Assembly (NCBI RefSeq): GCF_030159955.1
Contig: NZ_BSNK01000001.1
Span: 744,001-808,000 of the forward strand
Source of the DNA: Algimonas ampicilliniresistens
Lineage (GTDB): Bacteria; Pseudomonadota; Alphaproteobacteria; Caulobacterales; Maricaulaceae
Reading direction: 5' to 3'
Length of the DNA: 64,000 nt
Every line of letters starts with the position of its first letter. Position 1 is the stretch's first letter. This document shows positions 7,804 to 16,555 of this stretch, one piece after another. A program made the translations under genes and the position numbers. The notes under the pieces are model-generated. The model searched no databases and had not been told where the DNA came from. It saw only the letters and a list, made by a program, of their open reading frames with translations.

Positions 7804-9381
7804 CTAGACCTTGTTCAAGCCAAGGGATCCGGCATTCACCAACCCGTCTGGATCGAGCAGTGCCTTGATGCCGTCCAGCACGCCGCGGGTCTCGTCTGAC
7901 ATATTGTCGAGATAAGGATAGGTCCGACCGATTTGGAAATGGGCCGCGCCAAATTCGGTGAAAATGTCCAGGATATTCTGTCGGGCCTGTTCCACGACCG
8001 CTGTTGCGTCCGGGTTGGGGTCGAAGCGTTTGACGCGTTTGAGCGTTGCAGGCTCGACTGTTTGCTCGTGGATCGAATGGATTTCTTCGGGCCAGATAAA
8101 GACAGGCTCAACCAGATACCCATTGGTCGATAATGTCGTGATCAAATAGCCTGTCGTAATTTCGTGTTTGGCGAGTGCGTCTTTCATTCCGTCGAACATC
8201 GCATCAATCTTGGCGAAACAGGCCGGGCCGTCGCCCATCGACACGATCCCGTGGATCGGGACCCAGCGTTCGCCCTGCGGGCCAAGGATATTATTGAGCG
8301 GTGTGAACGGATTGGCGCGAATGATTTTCGGAATAGAATTTTCAATCGTGCGCGCACCATGCGCATCGGCAATGGCTTTGAGGCGGCTCATCTTGGCCGA
8401 GACTTCGCCTTCCGAATGACCTTCCACGACCCAATGTAGGGAATAGGCAGCATCACCAAGAAAGCTGCGCCCAGCCATGACGACCTTCGCGCCGTCCTTA
8501 ATGCCCTTGAGCAGGCCGCCTTTGGATTTGGTCACGACATTGCCGAGCGTTTTAAAGTCGGCCGCGAGGCCAGCCCGCTTCATCCTAACTTCCTGAAGTT
8601 TTGGATCGAACCCGAATAATTCGCAGGCAAAGCCAAGCCGACCAATCTCCGCCATCGTCTCGGTCCATGCGCTCGCATCATCGAACTCGACGCTGGCATG
8701 ATCTTCATGTGTCGGCAGCGGGATTAGGCGGAAGGTGGCTTCGGCTTTATAGCCCAGCGCCCCCGCATCGGACAGGAACAGACCAGTTAAGTCGGGGCCA
8801 TATTGCCGCCAAAACGGTTTGCCCTTGGGGCTGGCCGCTGTCCCGGTTTTGACAATAGTTCCGTCCGAGAGAACGATGGTCAATGACGTCACGGAGTCAG
8901 TCGAGGGACCATAGGTTCCAGCACCGAAAAAGGCGTTATTTTGCGATAATCCGCCGCCAATAGTTGAACTGATGCCTGATAGCGGCCCCCAGAATGGGGT
9001 CCGGAGACCTTTCGGTTTTAGCGCGTCATAAAGCTGCATCCAAGTCACCCCAGCCTGAACCGTGACTGTCATATCGGCTTCGTTGATCTCGATGATGTCG
9101 TTCATTTGCGACAGGTCGAGCATCGCCACGCCTTTCCGGTCCGGCGTGTAGCCTTTGGTGTAACTCATGCCGCCGCCGCGTGGGTTCAGTTTGATCTTGG
9201 CGCGATGGGCGACAGCGACGGCTTCAGCGAGTTGCTCAGTCGTGCGCGGTGAAATGACAAAATCGGCGAGGTCGCCCTTGGCCCATATATCTTCAGAGAA
9301 CAGGGCGCGACGGGCATCAACATCGTTCACCCCCTCTGTGCCAAGCAGTTGGGTTAGGCTATCGATCACAGGCTTATTCAT
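7804..9381 (-). CDS. FAD-binding oxidase of the PCMH/glycolate-oxidase type
   Basis: A 525-residue flavoprotein. The FAD-binding domain shows VISPRTTEQLAEAVAVAHRA, then PRGGGMSYTKGY near residues 68-79, TVTVQAGVTWMQLYDAL and SSTIGGGLSQNN near 135-150, all characteristic of FAD_binding_4 (PCMH) proteins. The C-terminal half ends in LDPDGLVNAGSLG, matching the DPxGxxNPGK-type tail. Relatives include 4-cresol dehydrogenase/vanillyl-alcohol oxidase types and D-lactate or glycolate dehydrogenases, which oxidise benzylic or alpha-hydroxy positions. It is probably the first gene of the tight operon running down to 4540, with an intergenic gap to the next minus-strand gene upstream. Confidence 0.85.
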   Translation of the reverse strand: MNKPVIDSLTQLLGTEGVNDVDARRALFSEDIWAKGDLADFVISPRTTEQLAEAVAVAHRAKIKLNPRGGGMSYTKGYTPDRKGVAMLDLSQMNDIIEINEADMTVTVQAGVTWMQLYDALKPKGLRTPFWGPLSGISSTIGGGLSQNNAFFGAGTYGPSTDSVTSLTIVLSDGTIVKTGTAASPKGKPFWRQYGPDLTGLFLSDAGALGYKAEATFRLIPLPTHEDHASVEFDDASAWTETMAEIGRLGFACELFGFDPKLQEVRMKRAGLAADFKTLGNVVTKSKGGLLKGIKDGAKVVMAGRSFLGDAAYSLHWVVEGHSEGEVSAKMSRLKAIADAHGARTIENSIPKIIRANPFTPLNNILGPQGERWVPIHGIVSMGDGPACFAKIDAMFDGMKDALAKHEITTGYLITTLSTNGYLVEPVFIWPEEIHSIHEQTVEPATLKRVKRFDPNPDATAVVEQARQNILDIFTEFGAAHFQIGRTYPYLDNMSDETRGVLDGIKALLDPDGLVNAGSLGLNKV

Positions 9382-9439
9382 TCGCCCGTTCTAACGCGGG
9401 TTGCAGAGGCTGTCTTGGCGTGGGTCAATCCGAGACCAC

Positions 9440-9898
9440 TCAGTCTGAGGCAATCCGCCGCTCCTCACAGAGTGTGCGCCGGATCAGAACTCCGTCCTTG
9501 ATGAAATGCCACGTACGGGACCTGAGTCCTTTGATGGGCGGTAAGATGATCTCCCAAAATACGACGCCCGGTAAATCTTTGCGATCTAAATGTAGCAGGA
9601 TCAGCCCATCCTTGGTTTCCCATGCCGAGCCCGCAAAGGTCGGCTCATCCCACCAGAGACGTCCATCGCGGAACGTTCCGTCCAGCCGTGCGCGGTCAAT
9701 CCGACCATCGCCATGGGTGAAGGTGTTGTGCTGAATATAGGCGAAGGGGCCATCGTCTGGAAACTCGCACACGACCCGGCTTTGATGCCGCTCGATCTCC
9801 TGTGCTTGCGCGTCCAGATGGATGTAGGTGCCGGTCCAGACCCCTTCATGCGCTCGCATGGCGGGCATGGTGTGATGAAACTCTGTATGGTGAGACAT
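9440..9898 (-). CDS. Small unknown protein, lipocalin/calycin-like (DUF3598-like)
   Basis: A 152-residue soluble protein. It begins with AMRAHEGVWTGTYIHLDAQ, a G-x-W-x-G pattern that often opens lipocalin-like barrels, followed by alternating beta segments and a C-terminal WHFIKDGVLIRRTLCEERR. No catalytic motif is evident. It reads in the same direction as the operon below it (58 bases from the FAD oxidase start), so it may be that operon's leading gene. It is divergent from the second TonB receptor gene, with about 190 bases between them that must hold both promoters. The family assignment is only a structural impression. Confidence 0.5.
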   Translation of the reverse strand: MSHHTEFHHTMPAMRAHEGVWTGTYIHLDAQAQEIERHQSRVVCEFPDDGPFAYIQHNTFTHGDGRIDRARLDGTFRDGRLWWDEPTFAGSAWETKDGLILLHLDRKDLPGVVFWEIILPPIKGLRSRTWHFIKDGVLIRRTLCEERRIASD

Positions 9899-10099
9899 GT
9901 TTGCAACAGTCAGCGCAAAAAGCGCATTGCAAATTGTTTCATGTCAAAAAGGTGACGGGCGAAGCAATCCTAAGCGGAGCGTGTCCACTGGAAAGTGCAA
10001 AACGAGGAGACGGGCCGAAGAGTCCGCTTCTTGGGACCAAAGAGTTTTCAAATGGCGCGTAATCCCCCGGTTGCGCGACGGTCTAAAGGAATGAAATCC

Positions 10100-12271
10100 A
10101 TGCTAACGAAGAGCCTCACTCGTACCGCCTCCATCGCTGCCTTAGCGGGCGCAATGCTGCTGCCCACTCATGCCTTCGGCCAAATTGACGAAGTCATCAC
10201 GACGGCGCAGCGCCGGACGCAATCTGCACAAGATGTTCCGGTGTCTTTGACTGTGCTGACAGCCGAAGATCTGGAAATCCGTCAGATCGAAGACACGCTC
10301 GACCTACAGAGTTTTGTGCCGAACCTTAATCTGGGCACCAATACGGGGACGGCCAACGCGGCGCGGATTTTCTTGCGCGGTATCGGTGAAGACGAATCGC
10401 GCGGCCTAGTGGAGCCCGCTGTCGGGACCTATGTGGACGGCGTCTACTATGGTCGCTTGGTTGGGTCCTTGTTTGATCTGGTCGACTTGGAACAGATCGA
10501 AGTTCTGCGCGGCCCACAAGGCACGCTCTATGGCCGGAACTCCAATGGCGGCGCGATCAAGATCACGACCAAAAAACCTGACACGGAAGCCTTCGCCGCG
10601 AATGGCCGCGTCACTTACGGCAATAATGAACGGTTCGACGTCAAAGGGTCGGTCAATATGCCGATTTCTGATACGACGGCTCTTCGCGTATCTGGTCTTT
10701 ACAAAAGCCGTGACGGTTTTTTCGACATTAATCCGAACGGGACGCTTGGCGGGACCAATTTTGAAAATGTCGGCGACCTAGAGACGATCGCATTCCGTGG
10801 CTCGCTGAGCCATGATGTTGGCGATTGGAACTTCCTGTTGATCGCGGACTATGCCGATGATGACAGTGATCCGATCCCATCCTCCATTGTTGATAGCCTT
10901 GATGCCGACGGCGATATTTTCACAGTCGAACCCGCTCCGGGGTCCTCCTGTGTTGATGGTGGTCCAGCGGACCGTGAGGCAGGGTCATTCCAGTTTACCC
11001 GTCCTGTCGGGTGTTTTGCGGGCTTCTTTAACGAGACCAAAAGCCAAGGTGTGTCGGGTCAAATCACGGGCGATGTGGGGCAGTTTACGATCCAATCCAT
11101 CACCTCCTTCCGTCGTCTTGATGATGACCTGTCGTCGCATATTGGTTTCCCCTATCGTCAGAACACAGATCAGGAACAGATCAGCCAAGAAGTCACGGCC
11201 AGCTCTAACTTTGACGGCGCGTTCAACTTTGTCACCGGGGCTTATTATTTCAAAGAAGACCTCAATCTTGATACCAGCTTCGTCTTCCCGTTCAGCGTGG
11301 CTGCGGACGTCGAAAGCTTCGCTGTCTTTGGGCAGGGCGAATATAGTGTCGGCGACATCACGCTGACAGGTGGCTTGCGCTACACGGATGAGGACCGCGA
11401 ATTCCAAGGGATTGCGCGGTCGTCCAACCTCACCAATGCGGTCGATGTGGGCGGCAGCAATGTCAGCTACAACGCGAAAATCGACTATGATGTGAACGAT
11501 GACGTGATGATTTATGCGTCTTACGCAACGGGCTTTAAGGGCGGCGCCGTATCACCGGATTGTTTCGGTCCGGCTGCTTGCTTCCAGCCAGTTGAAGAGG
11601 AAGAAGTCGGGACCATCGAAGTCGGCTTCAAGTCGCGGCTCGCTGATGATCGGGTGCGGCTGAACGGCACCTATTTCTTCAATCAGTATGACAATCTTCA
11701 GATCGCCGCCTCTGTGCCGGGCCTTGGCTTCACGCGGTTCAATGTCGACGAGACAGAGATTTCAGGCTTTGAATTCGACTTCACACTCGCGCCGACTGAG
11801 CGGTTTCAGCTGAATGCAAATCTAGGGCTACTGGACGCTAAATACACGTCACTGACATTGGCGCAGGCGGGAGGTTTAACCAATAACGGTGTGCCCTGTG
11901 CGGGCGGCGTTGTGACGATCGATTGCGCTCTTGGATTGGAGCTGAAAAACGCGCCGTCCTACAAGGCGAACATCAGCGCGCAATATACGCAACCGCTCGG
12001 CAATGCGGATCTCGTCATCTCAGGCGACATTTCGTTTGAAGACGATAGCTTCAATCTGGTCGCTAACTCTCCAGCCAGTGCCGCGACCGACATTCCGGAT
12101 CTCGCTAATGCCCGGATTGCCTATAAGCCAAACGATGCGTTCTGGAGCGTGGCTCTTTGGGCGCGCAACCTGACGGATAAGGAATATTATCGGGCGGGTA
12201 CGGCGACAGGGAATGCCGTCTATGCGGCTGAGCCACTTACCTATGGCGTGGATTTCGGCTTTAACTTCTAG
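10100..12271 (+). CDS. TonB-dependent outer-membrane receptor
   Basis: About 723 residues. The frame is open from 9995, and ATG codons occur at 10091 and 10100. AAGGA at 10086-10090 abuts the first ATG but lies nine bases from the second, so the second is preferred. The protein has a signal peptide (ending THAFGQ), a TonB-box-like DEVITTAQRR, a plug with VDLEQIEVLRGPQGTLYGRNSNGGAIKI, and a barrel with IYASYATGFKGG and a final Phe (GVDFGFNF). It heads the plus-strand catabolic block and is separated from the leuC-like gene by a hairpin. The substrate is not identifiable; it is clearly a different receptor from the one at 815. Confidence 0.92.
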   Translation: MLTKSLTRTASIAALAGAMLLPTHAFGQIDEVITTAQRRTQSAQDVPVSLTVLTAEDLEIRQIEDTLDLQSFVPNLNLGTNTGTANAARIFLRGIGEDESRGLVEPAVGTYVDGVYYGRLVGSLFDLVDLEQIEVLRGPQGTLYGRNSNGGAIKITTKKPDTEAFAANGRVTYGNNERFDVKGSVNMPISDTTALRVSGLYKSRDGFFDINPNGTLGGTNFENVGDLETIAFRGSLSHDVGDWNFLLIADYADDDSDPIPSSIVDSLDADGDIFTVEPAPGSSCVDGGPADREAGSFQFTRPVGCFAGFFNETKSQGVSGQITGDVGQFTIQSITSFRRLDDDLSSHIGFPYRQNTDQEQISQEVTASSNFDGAFNFVTGAYYFKEDLNLDTSFVFPFSVAADVESFAVFGQGEYSVGDITLTGGLRYTDEDREFQGIARSSNLTNAVDVGGSNVSYNAKIDYDVNDDVMIYASYATGFKGGAVSPDCFGPAACFQPVEEEEVGTIEVGFKSRLADDRVRLNGTYFFNQYDNLQIAASVPGLGFTRFNVDETEISGFEFDFTLAPTERFQLNANLGLLDAKYTSLTLAQAGGLTNNGVPCAGGVVTIDCALGLELKNAPSYKANISAQYTQPLGNADLVISGDISFEDDSFNLVANSPASAATDIPDLANARIAYKPNDAFWSVALWARNLTDKEYYRAGTATGNAVYAAEPLTYGVDFGFNF

Positions 12272-12295
12272 GCCAACATTTATCGTCTTTGATAA

Positions 12296-12326
12296 AGGGC
12301 AGTCGCGTTTTGGCGCGGCTGCCCTA
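12296..12326 (+). terminator. Hairpin between the TonB receptor and the leuC-like gene
   Basis: AGGGCAG-tCGCG and CGCGgCTGCCCT form an inverted repeat around TTTTGG, 24 bases after the receptor stop. The run of Ts after it is weak, so it may only attenuate transcription into the downstream genes. Confidence 0.5.
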
Positions 12327-12337
12327 TCTATGTGACT

Positions 12338-13711
12338 ATGGCACGCACGCTATTCGACAAAATCTGGGACGCGCACCGCGTTTCGACCCCAAAATCAGAT
12401 GAAGCGTCAGGCGAGGATTTGATCGCGATTGATCGCGTTTTCTTGCATGAACGCACGGGCTCTGTGGCGCTGGAAAGCCTGATGGCGTCAGGGCGTGAGC
12501 CCATCGATCCGACGCGCGTCTTCTGCACGATGGACCATATCGTCAGTACGGATGAAGGCCGGGGTCGCAATGATGCCCGTACCCCCGGCGGCGAGGTCTT
12601 TATCACCGCGACTCGCGCCGCCGCGCAAAAGACAGGGATCAATCTGATCGACGTGGACAGTGCGGATCAAGGGATCGTCCACGTCATTTCACCCGAACTG
12701 GGTATCGCTCAGCCCGGCCTTACGCTGGTCTGCCCCGATAGTCATACGTGCAGCCAGGGTGCGCTCGGCGCGGCAGCTTGGGGGATCGGCTCGACCGATG
12801 CAGAACATGCGATGGCAACAGGAACGCTGCGCCTGAAACGCCCGCCGCAAATGCGGATACGCGTGAATGGAACGCTAGCGGACGGTATCACTGCTAAGGA
12901 TCTAATTTTACATATTATCGGAACGCTCGGGGCGGATGGAGCGAAACGCTGCGCCGTCGAGTTTTGCGGTGAGGCCGTTGAAGCGCTTGGGGTCGAGGCC
13001 CGGCTGACCCTGTGTAATATGGCGGTCGAATTTGCAGCGTTCACAGCCATTATTGCCCCGGACGAGACGACGTTCGATTATCTCGAAGGTCGGCGTTTCG
13101 CTCCAAAAGCCGACGATTGGGACGCCGCGCTCGCCTATTGGCGGACGTTGATATCCGACGCTGACGCGACATTCGATTTTGAGCATGTATTCGATGCAAA
13201 AGAGATTGGTCACATGATCACGTGGGGCACATCACCGGGGCAGGCCGGTCGGCTCGATGGAACGGCTGACGCCTCTGATTATATGGGCCTTAAAGCCGGT
13301 GAGGTGATTGAGGGTCTGCCCATTGGCGGCGCGTTCATCGGGTCCTGTACCAATGCGCGGATCAGCGATCTGCGGGCCGCTGCCAAAATCTTACGCGGGC
13401 GCAAAGTCGCGGACGGTGTGACCGCGATCTGTGTGCCCGGATCAATGGCAGTGCGACGAGACGCCGAAGCCGAAGGGATTGACCAAATCTTCCGCGATGC
13501 GGGGTTTGAATGGGGCGAGGCAGGTTGTGCCTTTTGTTTTTATGCGGGCGGGCGCACCTTCGCGCCCGGCACGCGCGTCGTGAGTTCCACAAACCGAAAT
13601 TTTGAAGGTCGGCAAGGACCAAACGTCCGCACCCATTTGGCTAGTCCCGCCGTGGTCGCGGCCAGCGCCGTTGCTGGCAAGATCGCCGCGCCCGGAAACC
13701 CTTCGCCATGA
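12338..13711 (+). CDS. leuC: 3-isopropylmalate dehydratase large subunit-type protein (aconitase superfamily)
   Basis: A 457-residue aconitase-superfamily subunit counted from ATG at 12338 (GTG at 12332 is also possible). It starts MARTLFDKIWDAHRV as LeuC does, has CTMDHIVSTD at 63-72 and CPDSHTC at 132-138, and keeps the three 4Fe-4S cysteines: C337 in GSCTN, and C397 and C400 in AGCAFC. SSTNRNFEGRQG at 416-427 supplies active-site arginines. Such enzymes isomerise hydroxy-dicarboxylates and tricarboxylates by dehydration and rehydration. It overlaps leuD by four bases. It may be the leucine enzyme, but placement in a catabolic block with MmgE/PrpD genes allows a paralogue acting on another hydroxy-acid. 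Confidence 0.82.
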   Translation: MARTLFDKIWDAHRVSTPKSDEASGEDLIAIDRVFLHERTGSVALESLMASGREPIDPTRVFCTMDHIVSTDEGRGRNDARTPGGEVFITATRAAAQKTGINLIDVDSADQGIVHVISPELGIAQPGLTLVCPDSHTCSQGALGAAAWGIGSTDAEHAMATGTLRLKRPPQMRIRVNGTLADGITAKDLILHIIGTLGADGAKRCAVEFCGEAVEALGVEARLTLCNMAVEFAAFTAIIAPDETTFDYLEGRRFAPKADDWDAALAYWRTLISDADATFDFEHVFDAKEIGHMITWGTSPGQAGRLDGTADASDYMGLKAGEVIEGLPIGGAFIGSCTNARISDLRAAAKILRGRKVADGVTAICVPGSMAVRRDAEAEGIDQIFRDAGFEWGEAGCAFCFYAGGRTFAPGTRVVSSTNRNFEGRQGPNVRTHLASPAVVAASAVAGKIAAPGNPSP

Positions 13712-14304
13712 ACCGTCCTTTCACCACCCACACAGGTGTCGCTGCGCCGTTACGCGGTGACAATATCGACACGGATCAGATTATCCCATCGCGTGAGATG
13801 AAGACCGTGTCCAAGACGGGTCTGTCGGGCGGCTTGTTTGCAGGCCAGCGCTACACGACTGGTCGAACCCCAAACCCGGACTTTGTTCTCAATCAGCCAG
13901 ACTATGCGAACGCCACGATCCTCATTGGCGGACGTAATTTTGGCTGCGGTAGCTCGCGGGAACATGCGGTTTGGGCGCTAAAAGAATATGGTATCCGCGC
14001 AGTCATCGCGCCGAGTTTCGGTGAGATTTTCCACGGCAATCTGATCTCCAATGGTTTGTTACCGATCCAGCTAGCCAGCACCGTCATCGACCAACTGCCG
14101 CGCGAGGTCACAATTGATCTAACCGCGCAGACGATCAGCGGGCAGCGTTTTGAAATCGATGCGTCAGCGAAGCGCCGCCTCGTCGAAGGTCTCGACGCCA
14201 TTGCAGAAACCCTGCAAAGCCGGGTGGAGATCGAGGAGTTTCTGGAGCGTGATCGCATAGCGCGACCTTGGGTTTATGAGAGGGTAAAAGGATGTTTCAC
14301 GTGA
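13708..14304 (+). CDS. leuD: 3-isopropylmalate dehydratase small subunit-type protein
   Basis: A 198-residue swivel subunit that pairs with the large subunit just upstream (four-base overlap). DNIDTDQIIPSRE at 18-30 and GGRNFGCGSSREHAVWAL at 74-91 are the family signatures, and VIAPSFGEIFHGNLISNGLLPI follows. Length is normal for proteobacterial LeuD. Its last codons and stop (TGT TTC ACG TGA) lie inside a parS-like palindrome that also encodes the start of the next gene, giving a 13-base overlap. As with the large subunit, it may serve leucine synthesis or a catabolic dehydratase. Confidence 0.85.
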   Translation: MNRPFTTHTGVAAPLRGDNIDTDQIIPSREMKTVSKTGLSGGLFAGQRYTTGRTPNPDFVLNQPDYANATILIGGRNFGCGSSREHAVWALKEYGIRAVIAPSFGEIFHGNLISNGLLPIQLASTVIDQLPREVTIDLTAQTISGQRFEIDASAKRRLVEGLDAIAETLQSRVEIEEFLERDRIARPWVYERVKGCFT

Positions 14305-15284
14305 AACCATGGATGGTCATTGGGCTAATCGCGCTGTCTGCCTGCCAAACGACGAATGTCACCGAGGATGCCCCGGTCAGCGCTGACGTCACTCCTGTCG
14401 TTGACCAAGCTTGGGACGAAGTTCGAATTGGCACTTATAATAATCAGGATTTTGCCAAGCTGTTTACTGAGATCGGCGGGTACACAGCCGTTTATTCCGA
14501 TCCGGCAGTCATGATGTTGCAGCAAGACGGTCATGGCGCGCGCATCATATTGGAAGAAATGCCTATGGGCGCTCCGCAAGCCCGTGCGCCCGATGCAGCG
14601 AGTTGGGAGCCGGGCTGTTACTGGTCTCTGATGATGCGGGCCAAAAATGTGCCGTCGATTGTTGAGGATGCCAAGGCGCTCGGTTGGGAGCCCAAGACGC
14701 CGATCGCTTACCTTGAGTTCGGCCCATCCAAGCTAAATGTTGTTGTGTTGACCCATCAGGCGACGGGCACGCAAATTCAACTTTACGAACGCTTAACAAC
14801 ACCGCTGCCTGAAGGCTATCCAGACTTTGAACGCTTCGGCGTGCCGTTCAATATTATGCAAATGGTCAGTGATCGTGATGCGACCTACCGTTTTTTCACT
14901 GAGCAGCTTGGGTACGAAACCTTTTATCATGGCGAACCTTATGTGTCAGAAGAGCCAGAAATCATGCCGCTTGGCATTCCGGTCGAGTTAACGACAACCG
15001 TGCCCTATCGCGCTTCCATCGTGTCGCCGGTCAAAGGCATGGAAACGGGTCGGTTTGAGATGATCGAAGTGATGGGTGCAGATGCCGGGCTTACGGGTCG
15101 AGATTTCTCTGCGACTTGTACGCGTGAGGCTGTGGGACTGACGGAAGTTCGGTACCGAGTTAAGATTGATTCCCTGAAATCTCTAGCTCTTCTGCCAGAG
15201 GATCGCGCCGCTATTCCAGAGGGACATTCTTTGGTTCAGACCGCGCCAGATGGGGCCATGATCGCGTTTCTACCGCAACAATGA
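14292..15284 (+). CDS. Two-domain VOC-superfamily lipoprotein
   Basis: A 330-residue exported protein. MFHVKPWMVIGLIALSAC is a compact lipoprotein signal with the lipid-carrying Cys at residue 18. Two weak VOC modules follow: one around FAKLFTEIGGYTAVYSDPAVMMLQQDG to LNVVVLTHQATGTQIQLYE, the second around FGVPFNIMQMVSDRDATYRFFTEQLGYETFYHG to the end. Catalytic metal ligands were not assigned. The gene overlaps leuD by 13 bases and the MmgE/PrpD gene by four, so it is embedded in the operon. It is the second VOC lipoprotein of the cluster; periplasmic location of this fold is uncommon. Its 5' end doubles as a parS-like site. Confidence 0.75.
   Translation: MFHVKPWMVIGLIALSACQTTNVTEDAPVSADVTPVVDQAWDEVRIGTYNNQDFAKLFTEIGGYTAVYSDPAVMMLQQDGHGARIILEEMPMGAPQARAPDAASWEPGCYWSLMMRAKNVPSIVEDAKALGWEPKTPIAYLEFGPSKLNVVVLTHQATGTQIQLYERLTTPLPEGYPDFERFGVPFNIMQMVSDRDATYRFFTEQLGYETFYHGEPYVSEEPEIMPLGIPVELTTTVPYRASIVSPVKGMETGRFEMIEVMGADAGLTGRDFSATCTREAVGLTEVRYRVKIDSLKSLALLPEDRAAIPEGHSLVQTAPDGAMIAFLPQQ
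14293..14308. other. parS-like centromere site TGTTTCACGTGAAACC
   Basis: The 14-bp palindrome GTTTCACGTGAAAC is exact, and 15 of 16 bases match the ParB-binding consensus TGTTTCACGTGAAACA. ParB-parS is established for chromosome segregation, and parS sites cluster near the replication origin. The site spans the leuD stop codon and codons 1-6 (MFHVKP) of the following lipoprotein gene. No parA or parB gene is in the window. Confidence 0.75.
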
Positions 15285-16555
15285 CAACGACCAGTCAGGC
15301 GCTCGCCAAACAGCTTTCCCGTCCGATCATTGAGGCGGATCGTGAGCGTGCGCGTTTACTCCTACTCGATTGGACAGGGTGCGCCGTTGCGGGGCGGGCG
15401 GAACCGGCGGGTGTAAAGATTGCCGCCGCATTTGCCGATGAGGCGGGGCGTTGCACGCGGATCGGCTCATCGTCGGCCTCACCGCAAATGGCGGCGCTGC
15501 ATAATGGCTGTCTCGGCAATGTTCTGGAGATGGATGATGTTGACAAGCGCGCGGTGCTGCACGCCGCCCCGACCGTCATTCCGGCGGCATTAGCGATGGC
15601 CGAACATGTCAACGCGGACGCGGCTGACCTGCTCGACGCGATTGTGATTGGGTATGAGGCGACGATCCGCATTGGCCGAGCTGTCGGGCCGGGGCATTAT
15701 GCGTTCTGGCACAATACCGCGACCTGCGGTCCGTTCGGGGCAGCCGCGGCGGCCTGTCACCTGCTTTCCGGCAGCGACTTGGTCAGCGCACTCGGTCTCG
15801 CGGGGACGCAATCCGCTGGGCTGTGGCAGACACGCCATGAATCCGATTCCATGGCGAAACAGCTCCACGCGGGTCATGCGGCGCAGGTCGGCGTGCAATC
15901 GGCGCTGTTGTCCGCGCAGGGGTTCCAAGGTCCGCGCACGATTCTCGAAGGTGAACAGGGCTTCTTCAAAGCGCTCTGTCCGGGTGGTGATCCACAGGAT
16001 GTGCTCGCCGATTATGGCGGGTGGTTGCTGCACGAAACGTCGCTCAAACCTTACCCGGCTTGCCGCCATGCCCATCCGGCTATCGACGCGGCGCTGACCG
16101 CGACAGATGCGGGCGGGCCGATCACGGTGCGAACCTATGCCGATGCGCTAAAGTTCTGTGATCGCCCAAATCCTGAAACCGCCATCGAAGCCAAATTTAG
16201 TCTACAACATGCGGTCGCGATCTGCCTTGATAAGGGTATGCCCGAATTGTCAGATTTCGAACCGGGCGTCATTGCAACTCATGCAGCGACTCGCGCGCGG
16301 GTCACAGTGGAAAGAAGCGCCGACTTCGACGTGGCCTATCCAGCCCATTACGGCGCGAGTGTTGAGATCGACGGTAAGATTTCGACGGCCACTGACGCGC
16401 TTGGTGATCCAGAAGTCCCTATGTCGCTACAGCAAGTTCGCGAGAAGGCTGCGGGATTGATACGGCATGGCGGAATGGACGAAGCAGCAGCTAACGCGCT
16501 GATAGAGGCTGCGCTAACCGGATCGCTGGATGACTATCGCGAGACTCTGCCATGA
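15281..16555 (+). CDS. MmgE/PrpD family protein
   Basis: A 424-residue member of the MmgE/PrpD family, which includes 2-methylcitrate dehydratase and cis-aconitate decarboxylase (IRG1/CadA). N-terminal helical domain motifs include LLLLDWTGCAVAGR, NGCLGNVLEMDDVD and HAAPTVIPAALAMAEH; GHYAFWHNTATCGPFGAAAAACHLL and SLKPYPACRHAHPAIDAAL match family-conserved segments. The enzyme family removes water or CO2 from hydroxy- or unsaturated tricarboxylates without a metal. It overlaps its neighbours by four bases on both sides. It is one of two adjacent, different family members; they may form a heteromer or act in series after the LeuCD-type dehydratase. Confidence 0.85.
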   Translation: MTTTSQALAKQLSRPIIEADRERARLLLLDWTGCAVAGRAEPAGVKIAAAFADEAGRCTRIGSSSASPQMAALHNGCLGNVLEMDDVDKRAVLHAAPTVIPAALAMAEHVNADAADLLDAIVIGYEATIRIGRAVGPGHYAFWHNTATCGPFGAAAAACHLLSGSDLVSALGLAGTQSAGLWQTRHESDSMAKQLHAGHAAQVGVQSALLSAQGFQGPRTILEGEQGFFKALCPGGDPQDVLADYGGWLLHETSLKPYPACRHAHPAIDAALTATDAGGPITVRTYADALKFCDRPNPETAIEAKFSLQHAVAICLDKGMPELSDFEPGVIATHAATRARVTVERSADFDVAYPAHYGASVEIDGKISTATDALGDPEVPMSLQQVREKAAGLIRHGGMDEAAANALIEAALTGSLDDYRETLP

